Positions 42,243 through 49,582 of a DNA stretch of 64,000 nt are shown piece by piece; position 1 is the first letter of the stretch; every line of letters begins with the position of its first letter. The notes below the pieces were generated by a model. The model ran no database searches. It was given only the letters and a program-made list of their open reading frames with translations, and was not told the DNA's origin. The stretch spans positions 2,689,501 through 2,753,500 of the forward strand of contig NZ_CP022110.1 in the NCBI RefSeq assembly GCF_000730165.1, given 5' to 3'. The DNA is from Nitrospirillum viridazoti CBAmc. GTDB taxonomy: Bacteria; Pseudomonadota; Alphaproteobacteria; Azospirillales; Azospirillaceae. Made by a program: the position numbers and the translations under genes.

Positions 42243-43577
42243 TCACGCTTGCGTGATGGCGGCGCCAAGGGCGTTCAGCAAAGAGGCGGCCGCCGGGCCC
42301 AGGCTGGCCCGCACGGCTATGGGATGCGCGGCGGCGGTGCCCAGCGCCAGGAAGGCCGGCGCCAGATCGGCATCGACATCCACCGTCGCCCCACCTTGCG
42401 GCGGCTGGCCGTCGCCTGTGATGGTCAGGACATCCGTCCCCGCCGACGCCGTGACACCGCAGGCGCCGAAGGCCGCCACCAGGGGCGGCACCGCCCGGGC
42501 CAGGCGGGGGGTCAGGCCGTGCAGCACCGTCGTGCCCCGGGCGCAGGACGCCGCCACCGCCACCAGTGCCAGCTCACCGGCGCTGAGGGATGCGGCCGCG
42601 ACCTCCACCCCGCGCAAGGGATGCGCCGGCGGGTGCAGCCGCAGGTCGGCCACGGGTTCGCCCTCGCCGGCGGGCCGGCCCGCCGCCGTCAGGCCGGCGC
42701 CCATGTCGCCCACCCCCATGTCGCGCAACACGGGAAACAGGGCGATGCGGTGCTCATTGACACCGATATGGGGCAGCGCGATGCCGGGGCCGGGGCGCAG
42801 GGCGGCGGCCACCAGGGCAGCGCCCGCCAGGGAGGCGTCGCCCGGCACCGCCACCCGGGCCGGCCGCAGTTCCCGCTGCCCGTTGACGCTGACGGCCCAG
42901 GCACCGTCCGGCTGGTGGCGGGCGGTGACGGCGGCGCCGAACTGGCGCAACAGGCGTTCGGTATGGTCGGCGGTGGGTGTTTCCTCCACCACCGTGGTGC
43001 GGCCGGCGACATTGAGCGCGGCCAGCAGCAGGGCGGACTTCACCTCGCACACCACCGGCTCCAGCGGGCGGTGATCCACCGGCACCGGCCGGGCCGTGCC
43101 GCGCACCAGCAGCGGGGGGTGGATGCCGCCCAGCCCGTCACCAGCGGGAGTGAACGCCGCCCCCATGTGCGCCAACGGAGGCAGCGCCGCCTTCAGGAAA
43201 GGGGTGGCGGCGGGATGGCTGGTGGTGAGGAAGGTCTCGCCCCCTTGCGTGGCCAAGAGGCCGGCCAGCAAGGCGAAGGCCAGGCCATCGGGGCCGACGT
43301 CCAGCAGGCCCGGGGCCTGGCGCAGGCCGCCAACGCCCACGCCGTGGACCCGCCAGGCGCCCTCGCCCATCGGCTCAAGGTGGGCCCCCAGCGTGCGTAG
43401 GACCCGCACCAGCGGCTCCAGCCCGACGGGGGCGCCCGTCACCCGGCTTTCCCCCACGGCCAGCGCCGCCAGCACCAGGGCGCGCGCCGCGATGGCGGCG
43501 TCGCCCGGTACCGCCGCCGTGCCGCCCAGCGGCGGGGTCGGGGATGAGATCCAGGTGGACAAGGCGGGCGCGGACAT
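42243..43577 (-). CDS. AroA-like protein (EPSP synthase pseudoenzyme)
   Basis: The 444-residue product aligns end to end with EPSP synthase and sits in the normal aroA slot upstream of cmk, but its active site is gone. PGSKS becomes PGDAAIAARAL (Lys and Ser lost, Arg kept); the N-A-G-T segment becomes VGPDGLAF; S-S/A-Q becomes V-C-E ahead of the retained VKSALLLAAL; the catalytic Asp of the D-E-x-P segment becomes Gly (SAGELALVAVAA); K-E-S-D-R becomes LARAV; and D-H-R-x-A-M becomes DADLAPAF. Structural segments such as TADHTERLLRQFGA and VPGDASLAG remain. There are no stops or frameshifts, and codon use looks normal. It is probably inactive in the shikimate pathway, and a second functional aroA is expected elsewhere. 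Confidence 0.85.
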   Translation of the reverse strand: MSAPALSTWISSPTPPLGGTAAVPGDAAIAARALVLAALAVGESRVTGAPVGLEPLVRVLRTLGAHLEPMGEGAWRVHGVGVGGLRQAPGLLDVGPDGLAFALLAGLLATQGGETFLTTSHPAATPFLKAALPPLAHMGAAFTPAGDGLGGIHPPLLVRGTARPVPVDHRPLEPVVCEVKSALLLAALNVAGRTTVVEETPTADHTERLLRQFGAAVTARHQPDGAWAVSVNGQRELRPARVAVPGDASLAGAALVAAALRPGPGIALPHIGVNEHRIALFPVLRDMGVGDMGAGLTAAGRPAGEGEPVADLRLHPPAHPLRGVEVAAASLSAGELALVAVAASCARGTTVLHGLTPRLARAVPPLVAAFGACGVTASAGTDVLTITGDGQPPQGGATVDVDADLAPAFLALGTAAAHPIAVRASLGPAAASLLNALGAAITQA

Positions 43578-43841
43578 GGGGATTGGAGTCCCTGGAATGA
43601 CGGGGTGGAACAGCGTCCAGGATGGCCCCACCCCCGCCGCCGCGCAAGGCGTTGGGGCTATGAGGACCCCGGCGGGCGCCGCCGCATGGGGCGAAAGCGC
43701 CCCCTTGTGGGTGTCTTCGAGGATTCACGTTTGACAGGGGGCGGGCTTCATGGCAAACGCCCGCTCCTGTACCTTTTTATATGGAGCGTGGACATGGCCG
43801 GCCCGGGCCGTCGCCACGCGTGTTTTTGACGGAGGATTGCC

Positions 43842-44246
43842 GTGGCGAAACCGGAATGGGGCACCAAGCGGATCTGCCCGAACTGCGGCACCCGCTATTA
43901 CGACATGCGGAAGAATCCGCCGACCTGCCCCTCGTGCTCGACGGTGTTCGATCCTGAGGCCCTGCTGAAGTCCCGCCGCGCCCGTCCCATCCTGGCCGAC
44001 GACACCAAGAAGCCGGTCCTGGATGACGAGGACACCGGCGTCGAAGTCGAGGACGAGGAGAAGGAAGAGGTCTTGGAAGAGGCCGAGGTCGACCTGGAGG
44101 TCGATGACCTGGAGGAAGCCGAGACCGCCGACGAGGTGCCCGGCGACGATGACGAGGACGTCCTGCTGGAGGACGCCGAGGAACTGGGCGACGAAGATGA
44201 CGTGGGTGAAGTGGTCGACGTCGAAGGTGGCGACGAGGACCGCTAA
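43842..44246 (+). CDS. FYDLN-type zinc-ribbon acidic protein (TIGR02300)
   Basis: The 134-residue product starts KPEWGTKRICPNCGTRYYDMRKNPPTCPSCST, a four-cysteine zinc ribbon with the F/Y-Y-D motif of TIGR02300. This is followed by a basic joint (KSRRARP) and a very acidic tail of about 80 residues rich in Asp, Glu and Val. The family is nearly confined to alphaproteobacteria and typically lies divergent from aroA, as here. Function is unknown. GGAGG precedes the ATG by about seven bases. Confidence 0.92.
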   Translation: MAKPEWGTKRICPNCGTRYYDMRKNPPTCPSCSTVFDPEALLKSRRARPILADDTKKPVLDDEDTGVEVEDEEKEEVLEEAEVDLEVDDLEEAETADEVPGDDDEDVLLEDAEELGDEDDVGEVVDVEGGDEDR

Positions 44247-44310
44247 AGTCTGAGGAATTTCAGGGCGTTGGCCGTTCCGGAAAAAAGTTGGGAAATCCCG
44301 AATTTTTCTC

Positions 44311-44339
44311 TTGATCCGGCCGGCGCATCTGAGCATATT
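44311..44339 (+). promoter_or_regulatory. Promoter of tRNA-Ala copy 1
   Basis: TTGATC and CATATT are exactly 17 bases apart, 55 bases before the tRNA. The same pair with the same spacing and a shared CGCATCTG spacer motif precedes tRNA-Ala copy 2, which supports it as a real promoter. Confidence 0.65.
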
Positions 44340-44393
44340 CCCGCCCACACCACGCCAGCCCCCAGGCGGCGCGGATCGAGTTAAAAATGGTTT

Positions 44394-44469
<76 letters not shown>

Positions 44470-44474
44470 AATCC

Positions 44475-44506
44475 GAAAGGCCGGCTGACGACTCAGCCGG
44501 CCTTTC
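44475..44506 (+). terminator. Terminator of tRNA-Ala copy 1
   Basis: GAAAGGCCGGCTGA and TCAGCCGGCCTTTC form a perfect 14-bp stem over a four-base loop, followed by GTGTTTCT, five bases after the tRNA. Confidence 0.85.
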
Positions 44507-44649
44507 GTGTTTCTGGCCGGATTGACTGACCCTGCCGCCACTTTTTCTTTCCAATGCACGCGTCATCGTTAACCGACTTGGGCACCGATGGCGACGGCAC
44601 CTGTCACATGACTGAAAGACATGCCAGGGTCGCGGAAGGAATTGCGCGC

Positions 44650-44678
44650 TTGATCTCCGCCCCGCATCTGCGCATATT
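44650..44678 (+). promoter_or_regulatory. Promoter of tRNA-Ala copy 2
   Basis: TTGATC-N17-CATATT, the same layout as upstream of copy 1, 65 bases before the tRNA. Confidence 0.65.
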
Positions 44679-44743
44679 CCCGGCCTCACCGCCGCTGCCC
44701 AGATCAATGGGCCCCAGAGGGCGGCGACCGAATTCAAAGGTTC

Positions 44744-44822
<79 letters not shown>

Positions 44823-44827
44823 TGCTC

Positions 44828-44858
44828 AAGGGGTTGCGCACACACGCAACCCCTTTTT
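44828..44858 (+). terminator. Island-borne terminator after tRNA-Ala copy 2
   Basis: AAGGGGTTGCG and CGCAACCCCTT form an 11-bp stem followed by TTTGC. It differs from the terminator after copy 1, consistent with island origin. Confidence 0.85.
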
Positions 44859-44963
44859 GCTAACCGGGTTGCACGCCAGTCGCACGCACCGTGGTAGCGG
44901 GTTTACGCGGAACACCATCACCGCCTGTTCGGGCTCGTCACCCTCCGCACCCGACACAACACC

Positions 44964-45125
44964 ATGTTCGGCCGCGCCCTTCAGGACATGCTGAAAGAAG
45001 GGATGACCTTCACCGAGGCGGTCCCCTGCCCCGAGTTTTTCATCATGGAGCGTCAGCGACTGGTGATGATGCAGCGGGAAATCGCCGGCCTGATCGATCT
45101 GGTGCTGTTACCCAACGACCTGTAG
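44964..45125 (+). CDS. Short open frame, possible remnant
   Basis: A 53-codon frame reads MFGRALQDMLKEGMTFTEAV...LIDLVLLPNDL. It is open for some 20 codons further upstream without a start codon, so it may be the 3' remainder of a longer broken gene at the island edge. It has no good ribosome binding site and no family I recognise. Confidence 0.35.
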   Translation: MFGRALQDMLKEGMTFTEAVPCPEFFIMERQRLVMMQREIAGLIDLVLLPNDL

Positions 45126-45134
45126 GGCACGCGC

Positions 45135-45704
45135 CTACAGCAAGGCGGCGTACTGCCGTAGCTCACCTGCGGTGGCCACCAGCCCTTGGCGGGTCAAGGT
45201 GGCCAGATAGTTCTCAACGCTGTAGGGCGGATTCTTGAGGCGGGCGCGGACCTTGGCGACGGCCGTGCAGAAAGCGGCGGGGTCCAAGCTCATCTGGTTG
45301 AGAAGGAAATCGTCGGGGTGCAGGGCCTCTATGCCATAGGGGGCCAGGGCCGCCTCGGGGAAGTCCGCCAGGTTCTGCGTCACGATGGCGTCGCAGCGCC
45401 CCTTGATGGCGGCGGCCAGCACATGCCGGTCATCGGGGTCGGGAAGGGTCAGCGACGCGATCAGGCCCTGATAGCCGGTCACCAGGCCGTCCCGGGTATG
45501 CCGGTCCATCTGGTCGCGCGTGTGCTCCAGCTTGGCGCGGTCGCGGTGGGGTTGGGTGCGCATCAGCGCCTCGATCCATTCGCGGTGGATGTCGGCGCTC
45601 CATTTGGCATGGAAGACGTCCATCACCGCGAGCTGCATCAGCAGGTCCCGCATGGGCGCGGGATACAGGACATTGGCGTCAAGAAGCGCCGTGTACACCG
45701 TCAC
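45135..45704 (-). CDS. PIN domain toxin-like ribonuclease
   Basis: The 189-residue product has a PIN domain: an N-terminal LLDANVLYPAPMRDLLM (first catalytic Asp), a mid acidic position in TLPDPDDRHVLAAAI, and ADAIVTQNLADFP-like CDAIVTQNLADFPEAAL. These are the usual acidic metal ligands of VapC-like RNases. It overlaps the upstream HTH gene by ATGA, an arrangement typical of a toxin-antitoxin pair of the excisionase-HTH/PIN type. It is longer than classical VapC (about 130), with a helical C-terminal extension. Confidence 0.86.
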   Translation of the reverse strand: MTVYTALLDANVLYPAPMRDLLMQLAVMDVFHAKWSADIHREWIEALMRTQPHRDRAKLEHTRDQMDRHTRDGLVTGYQGLIASLTLPDPDDRHVLAAAIKGRCDAIVTQNLADFPEAALAPYGIEALHPDDFLLNQMSLDPAAFCTAVAKVRARLKNPPYSVENYLATLTRQGLVATAGELRQYAALL

Positions 45705-46171
45705 GACGCACCATAACCCATGTCGTTCTCCTGGGCGTCCGCGACCAACTGGTCCAGCACCCGCTCCCGATCCGCATCAATGCGGGCCTTATAGGCCATG
45801 ACGTCTTCCATGCGGATGCGGCGATGCTTCCCCACCATGCGATAGGGGATGGCCTTGCCCTCCAGCAAGCCGATGAGGAAGGGGCGGGAGACGTTGAGGG
45901 TGTCGGCCGCCTGCACCGTCGTCAGTTCCGCATTCTCCGGGATGATGGTCACGCCGCGTCCGGCCGCCATCGCCTCCAGGATGTCCATCAGCATCCGCAC
46001 GGCGCCGGCGGGCAATTCGATGGGCTGTTCCTGTTCAGCGTCCTTCACCCGCAGCGTCAGGGGCCGGCCCTTGGCAACGAAGCGCGACAGGTTCTGGCCC
46101 GAGCGGCGGGCAAGCGCCGCCTCTTGCTCGGTGGGTGGTGGTTGGCGGTGGGCAAGCGCGGTCATGATCAT
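45701..46171 (-). CDS. HTH (excisionase-type) antitoxin-like protein
   Basis: The 156-residue product has a C-terminal MerR/excisionase-like helix-turn-helix (ELTTVQAADTLNVSRPFLIGLLEGKAIPYRMVGKHRRIRMEDVMAY) and an N-terminal helical part with a basic core (LSRFVAKGRPLTLRVKD). It is translationally coupled to the PIN gene (four-base overlap), so it is most likely the antitoxin and autoregulator. The ATG at 46171 (or Met3) is used; AAAGAAGGGGATG-like purines precede it. Confidence 0.84.
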   Translation of the reverse strand: MIMTALAHRQPPPTEQEAALARRSGQNLSRFVAKGRPLTLRVKDAEQEQPIELPAGAVRMLMDILEAMAAGRGVTIIPENAELTTVQAADTLNVSRPFLIGLLEGKAIPYRMVGKHRRIRMEDVMAYKARIDADRERVLDQLVADAQENDMGYGAS

Positions 46172-46379
46172 CCCCTTCTTTTCGTTGGTTCGATATCATA
46201 AAGCCAGCAAGTGCAATAAGTGAATTATATGCATTTAGTGTTTGCCACGCATAGCACAAGGCCCCGCCCACAAACGGGCGTCGCACGCCCGGCCAAGCCT
46301 ACGCCGAGAGCCACCGAGTTACATATTGCCCTGGACGGAAACGGCACGAGGGAGAGCTCGCGGCAGATTCATCAGCCGT

Positions 46380-46541
46380 ATGGTGGATGGATGGGCTCGA
46401 CGACGGTTGCGGCAACCTCCTCATCAACCGGTCATGCCGATATCCGGGCATCTGCGACCGGATATGGTAGCGCGATACACTCACCTCCGAGCGGATCGAT
46501 TGGCCGCCCGCCTACCAAGTGCGGGAAGTTGCCAGCCTTAG
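46380..46541 (+). pseudogene. Tyrosine recombinase (integrase) C-terminal remnant
   Basis: The frame ending at 46541 contains ISGHLRPDMVARYTHLRAD followed by RLAARL, matching the last conserved box of phage-type tyrosine integrases (G-H-x9-Y, with the catalytic Tyr in RYTHL). No catalytic R-K-H-x-x-R core is found upstream, and frames change within about 100 bases, so only the 3' end of an integrase is left. Confidence 0.6.
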
Positions 46542-46624
46542 ACGGCGGCTAGCATGGAAGGCTTCTTGTTTTTCGCCTCAATTTGAGCGATAAAACGAGA
46601 AGCAACTATACGGCGGAGCGCGAG

Positions 46625-47260
46625 ATGTTGAGCGCAAAGGTCATCCAGCCACAAGATGTTCCCTCTCGACTAGCCTCCTTGGCAGAAGGGCTGTCGTTGG
46701 AGGTGCTCGTCCGGACCATTCAGGCGGCTGTTATCGGGTTTGATAGCACTTCGCCGTTGGCACCTCCCACGGTTCCTGGGACAAATTTCTGGGGTGAGGC
46801 AGTAAGCCATTTGCGAGAAGAACTCCTGCCGCGAGGTTGGGAAGCGTGCGACGCCGAGTGCTTCTCGACTGTTGTCTCTCCCTGTAAAGCGGTTCGGATT
46901 GCATGCGGTAGGGGGATCAGTGGGGTGGGTGACCCTAACCCGGCGGTGACCCCCACAACTCGTTCAAAGAAGGGCCCCCGAACCATTGCCGCAATTCACG
47001 CCAACAGCAATCGGGGGCAGGGCGCGTTTGATTTTGTTCGTGAGCCGGAAGTGGGGGCGACCTGGTTCTTGCTCTACGAGAGGAAGAATAATTTGGTTTA
47101 TGCCGAGCTTTCGCTACCGGGCTCGTTTTGCGAAATAAACCGTCGGCCGGATGGGTGGATTGAACGTATCCCTCTGCCGCCTATTTCCATTGATCCCGCA
47201 GGGTTTGATGACGTTAATGACGCCCCCGATTTCGAGGTACCGGTGAATCGCCGAACCTAA
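46625..47260 (+). CDS. Unknown protein paired with HTH-ImmA/IrrE protease
   Basis: The 211-residue product has no domain I recognise. It has a helical N-terminus (PSRLASLAEGLSLEVLVRTIQAAVI), a central part with five Cys, including CDAECFS and ACGRG, and a beta-rich C-terminus with aromatic and proline residues (GATWFLLYERKNNLVYAELSLPG). The codon third positions are clearly less GC-rich than the neighbourhood, pointing to recent transfer. GGAG six bases before the ATG at 46625 favours this start; a TTG at 46583 would add 14 residues. It ends nine bases before the protease gene, so the two form one operon. Confidence 0.72.
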   Translation: MLSAKVIQPQDVPSRLASLAEGLSLEVLVRTIQAAVIGFDSTSPLAPPTVPGTNFWGEAVSHLREELLPRGWEACDAECFSTVVSPCKAVRIACGRGISGVGDPNPAVTPTTRSKKGPRTIAAIHANSNRGQGAFDFVREPEVGATWFLLYERKNNLVYAELSLPGSFCEINRRPDGWIERIPLPPISIDPAGFDDVNDAPDFEVPVNRRT

Positions 47261-47269
47261 GGTGGTGGC

Positions 47270-48361
47270 ATGTTTAATCCTTCACGCCTCACACTTGCGC
47301 GAGAACGGCGCGGGTGGACGAAGCTAGTTTTGGCGGAAAAGACCGGGCTGACAGCCCGGTCTATTTCTAATTTTGAGAATCAGTTAGATTTCTCACCGTC
47401 CGATGAGACATTGCAGCTTCTTGCGGAGACATTGCGGTTTCCGGTGTCTTTCTTTTTAGCCGATACCCTTGATCAACCGACCTCCGATACGGCTAGCTTT
47501 AGGGCAATGAAGAGCATGAGCGCTGCGAGGCAGCATTCTGTTCTTGCCATGGGCGCATTTGGCTTTGCGCTTGATAAGTGGATCGATATTCAATTTGAGC
47601 AGCCGACGGCCGATGTACCACTAATGCCATCGGAGCTTCCTGACGTTGCGGCACTGAGTCTCCGCCATCACTGGGGGTTGGGTGAGCAGCCGATAAAAAA
47701 CGTCCTTAAGCTCTTGGAAGCGAAGGGGATCAGGATTTATTCTCTTGGCAACCAGCCGAGAGAGGTATCTGCATACGCTCTGTGGCACGACGGCGTGCCA
47801 TTTGTATTTCTGAACTACACTAAATCTGCTGAGCATATTCGCTTCGCATTGGCTCATGAACTAGCGCATTTAGTTCTTCATCGAGATATTGACCCTAATG
47901 ATGCTGATGCTCGTCAGATCGAGCGAGAAGCCGACCGATTCGCCTCCGCTTTCTTGATGCCGCATCGTGACATTCTAGCACATGCGATGCGAACGCCGTC
48001 GCGCGCTACCCTGATTCAGGCGAAGAAGCGGTGGGGCGTCTCTGTAACCGCGCTTGCATATAGGCTTCACCAGCTGGAATTCATTACTGACTGGCACTAC
48101 AGGAATTTGTGTATTGAGATGTCCAAGAAGGGGGATCGAACTCATGAACCAGCCGGTCTGCCGCACGAGACGTCGTCTCGCTTAGAAAAGGTCTTTAGCG
48201 CACTCCGCGAAGACAGGATATCTCGAGCCCAGATCGCGGAAAATCTGCACATATTCCCGAGTGATCTAGATGAACTTCTATTCGGACTTGTGCCTACTGT
48301 CTGGCAAGGGGAGGCTAGCGTCTCATCACCTTCGCGCGCCCATCTCAGAGTTGTGAAATAG
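47270..48361 (+). CDS. XRE-ImmA/IrrE family metallo-endopeptidase
   Basis: The 363-residue product fuses an N-terminal Cro/C1 HTH (SRLTLARERRGWTKLVLAEKTGLTARSISNFEN, residues about 4-60) to an ImmA/IrrE (COG2856) zinc protease domain with HELAHLVLHRD (HExxH near residue 200) and the third-ligand segment EREADRFASAFLMPHRDI. A further 100-residue helical tail follows. ImmA cleaves phage-type repressors, and IrrE acts in DNA-damage response. The low-GC codon use and the tight linkage to an unknown upstream gene suggest a transferred regulatory, toxin-antitoxin or defence module. AAGGTGG precedes the start. Confidence 0.88.
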   Translation: MFNPSRLTLARERRGWTKLVLAEKTGLTARSISNFENQLDFSPSDETLQLLAETLRFPVSFFLADTLDQPTSDTASFRAMKSMSAARQHSVLAMGAFGFALDKWIDIQFEQPTADVPLMPSELPDVAALSLRHHWGLGEQPIKNVLKLLEAKGIRIYSLGNQPREVSAYALWHDGVPFVFLNYTKSAEHIRFALAHELAHLVLHRDIDPNDADARQIEREADRFASAFLMPHRDILAHAMRTPSRATLIQAKKRWGVSVTALAYRLHQLEFITDWHYRNLCIEMSKKGDRTHEPAGLPHETSSRLEKVFSALREDRISRAQIAENLHIFPSDLDELLFGLVPTVWQGEASVSSPSRAHLRVVK

Positions 48362-48364
48362 TTC

Positions 48365-48937
48365 CTAGAAGCTGCCTTTGCCCTGCAACCGCGCCCAAAC
48401 GCGCGGTTGCTCCGTAGCCAAAAACTCGCCGGCGATCACCGGCACCCATTCCCGTAGATCAAACATCGGCGCCCGCACACCGGCACTCCGGGCGCAGCCA
48501 TGCCATCTGAGCCGGCGCGAGGCATCAAGGCCTTCCATCGCTTGAATCGCATAGGCGGAAACGGGATCAAGGGGACGTGCGCCGCTTGCCGGATCGGCCG
48601 AACCCTCTCGTTGCTGATGTGCGCCCCCCAGCCCCTCAAGCTCCCGCCTCACCTCCCAAGCCTGAAGCCCACACCCCACCAGGCGCTCAGCCAAGGCTCG
48701 CACCAGGTCGGCGCCCACTCGGCCCACGGCGTCCAGCACGTCGCGCCGTGCGTTCTCCAGCCGCCAGGGCGTGGCGCTCGCCTGCTGGATGCGACGGGCC
48801 AAGCGCTCCACCTCCAGGTCCGTTGCCCCTGGCGTAATCCCCCGGCCGGTACAGGAGGTTTCTTTCCCTGGTTTAGCGGCACCTGGTGCCGGTAAGGCCG
48901 GCACCTCCTGCCGCTCGGCATAACCGGGCCAGGCCAT
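48365..48937 (-). CDS. Unknown island protein, overlaps HTH gene
   Basis: The 190-residue product is helical in the middle (LEVERLARRIQQASATPWRLENARRDVLDAVGRVGADLVRALAERLVG), with an N-terminal Pro/Ala linker. I recognise no family. The ATG at 48937 is nine bases after GGAGG and lies 65 bases inside the end of the upstream HTH frame. Either the two are translationally coupled or they were once one gene split by a frameshift; the N-terminal linker here reads as a natural continuation of the HTH protein's tail. Confidence 0.55.
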   Translation of the reverse strand: MAWPGYAERQEVPALPAPGAAKPGKETSCTGRGITPGATDLEVERLARRIQQASATPWRLENARRDVLDAVGRVGADLVRALAERLVGCGLQAWEVRRELEGLGGAHQQREGSADPASGARPLDPVSAYAIQAMEGLDASRRLRWHGCARSAGVRAPMFDLREWVPVIAGEFLATEQPRVWARLQGKGSF

Positions 48938-49319
48938 CACTCGCCGCCTCCGCCGGAACCTGACCGGCATCAGGTGCCGGTTTGAGCGCCAGGCCGTAGT
49001 GCGAGGACCGCGCTTGGCGCCGCGTCACCCGCAGGAACCCGCCGTCCACCAGCGCGGTGATGGCCTTGCGCACCGACCGCTCGCAGAAGCCGGCAACGCG
49101 GACGATGCTGTCCAGGCTGGGGCAGGTCAGGCCGGTTTGGGAGTTGTGGAAGCGAATCAGCGCCGCCGCCACGGCGACGACGATTCCGCCCAGGTCGGCG
49201 TCCTGAACCTGCTCCAGCCAGCGTAGCCTATTGACAGGGGAGAGGCCGGCGCTAGGGTTGGGGCCGGCCCAGGAAAGCGGGGTCTGAGCGCTTTGGTCTC
49301 GAACGCAAGTGACACGCAT
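48873..49319 (-). CDS. Helix-turn-helix (replication-initiator-like) protein
   Basis: The 148-residue product has a winged-helix segment typical of HTH_36 proteins on plasmids and prophages: ALIRFHNSQTGLTCPSLDSIVRVAGFCERSVRKAITALVDGGFLRVTRR. Such proteins often act in replication or regulation of mobile elements. The C-terminal tail loses codon bias near 48.95 kb, where the overlapping downstream gene starts, so the original protein may have been longer. Confidence 0.65.
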   Translation of the reverse strand: MRVTCVRDQSAQTPLSWAGPNPSAGLSPVNRLRWLEQVQDADLGGIVVAVAAALIRFHNSQTGLTCPSLDSIVRVAGFCERSVRKAITALVDGGFLRVTRRQARSSHYGLALKPAPDAGQVPAEAASDGLARLCRAAGGAGLTGTRCR

Positions 49320-49401
49320 AGCCTGCTAAGCCTTTGATGGCGTTGCGTGCGTTTGCTCTTGCCGGCCGGATCAAGCCTTTGATTTCGTTGGAAGTTGCAT
49401 G

Positions 49402-49451
49402 CAATGGCATTGTAGAGGTCAGCGGTTCGATCCCGCTTAGCTCCACCAAAT
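49402..49451 (+). repeat. attR, right copy of 50-bp att repeat (tRNA-Ala fragment)
   Basis: This 3' fragment of tRNA-Ala (GGC) is identical to 44773-44822. It lacks the 5' half of the tRNA, so it is not a functional gene. It marks the right end of the island and is followed by the original tRNA terminator. Confidence 0.9.
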
Positions 49452-49453
49452 CC

Positions 49454-49486
49454 GAAAGCCCGGCTGGCCCGTCCAGCCGGGCTTTC
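49454..49486 (+). terminator. Original tRNA-Ala terminator, displaced by the island
   Basis: GAAAGCCCGGCTGG and CCAGCCGGGCTTTC form a perfect 14-bp stem. Sequence and distance from the CCA end resemble the terminator after tRNA-Ala copy 1, showing that this side is the ancestral downstream flank. Confidence 0.82.
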
Positions 49487-49582
49487 GCGCTTTCGGGGTT
49501 CTGGCGAAAGCATTCTTGAAAGCACCTGTCCGCCGGGTGATGGTCGATCCTAAACTCATCGCCCCTCCCCCGAGTCCCGCCC

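Noticed and set aside
42243-43577. Functional EPSP synthase annotation for the aroA-like gene
   Set aside because: Position and overall similarity support AroA ancestry, but the substrate-binding and catalytic residues are replaced throughout.
44823-49401. Intact prophage or conjugative element
   Set aside because: No phage structural, relaxase or type IV secretion gene is present; only an integrase C-terminal fragment remains.
49402-49449. Third tRNA-Ala gene
   Set aside because: The 5' half including the acceptor 5' strand and D-arm is missing; it is the attR fragment.
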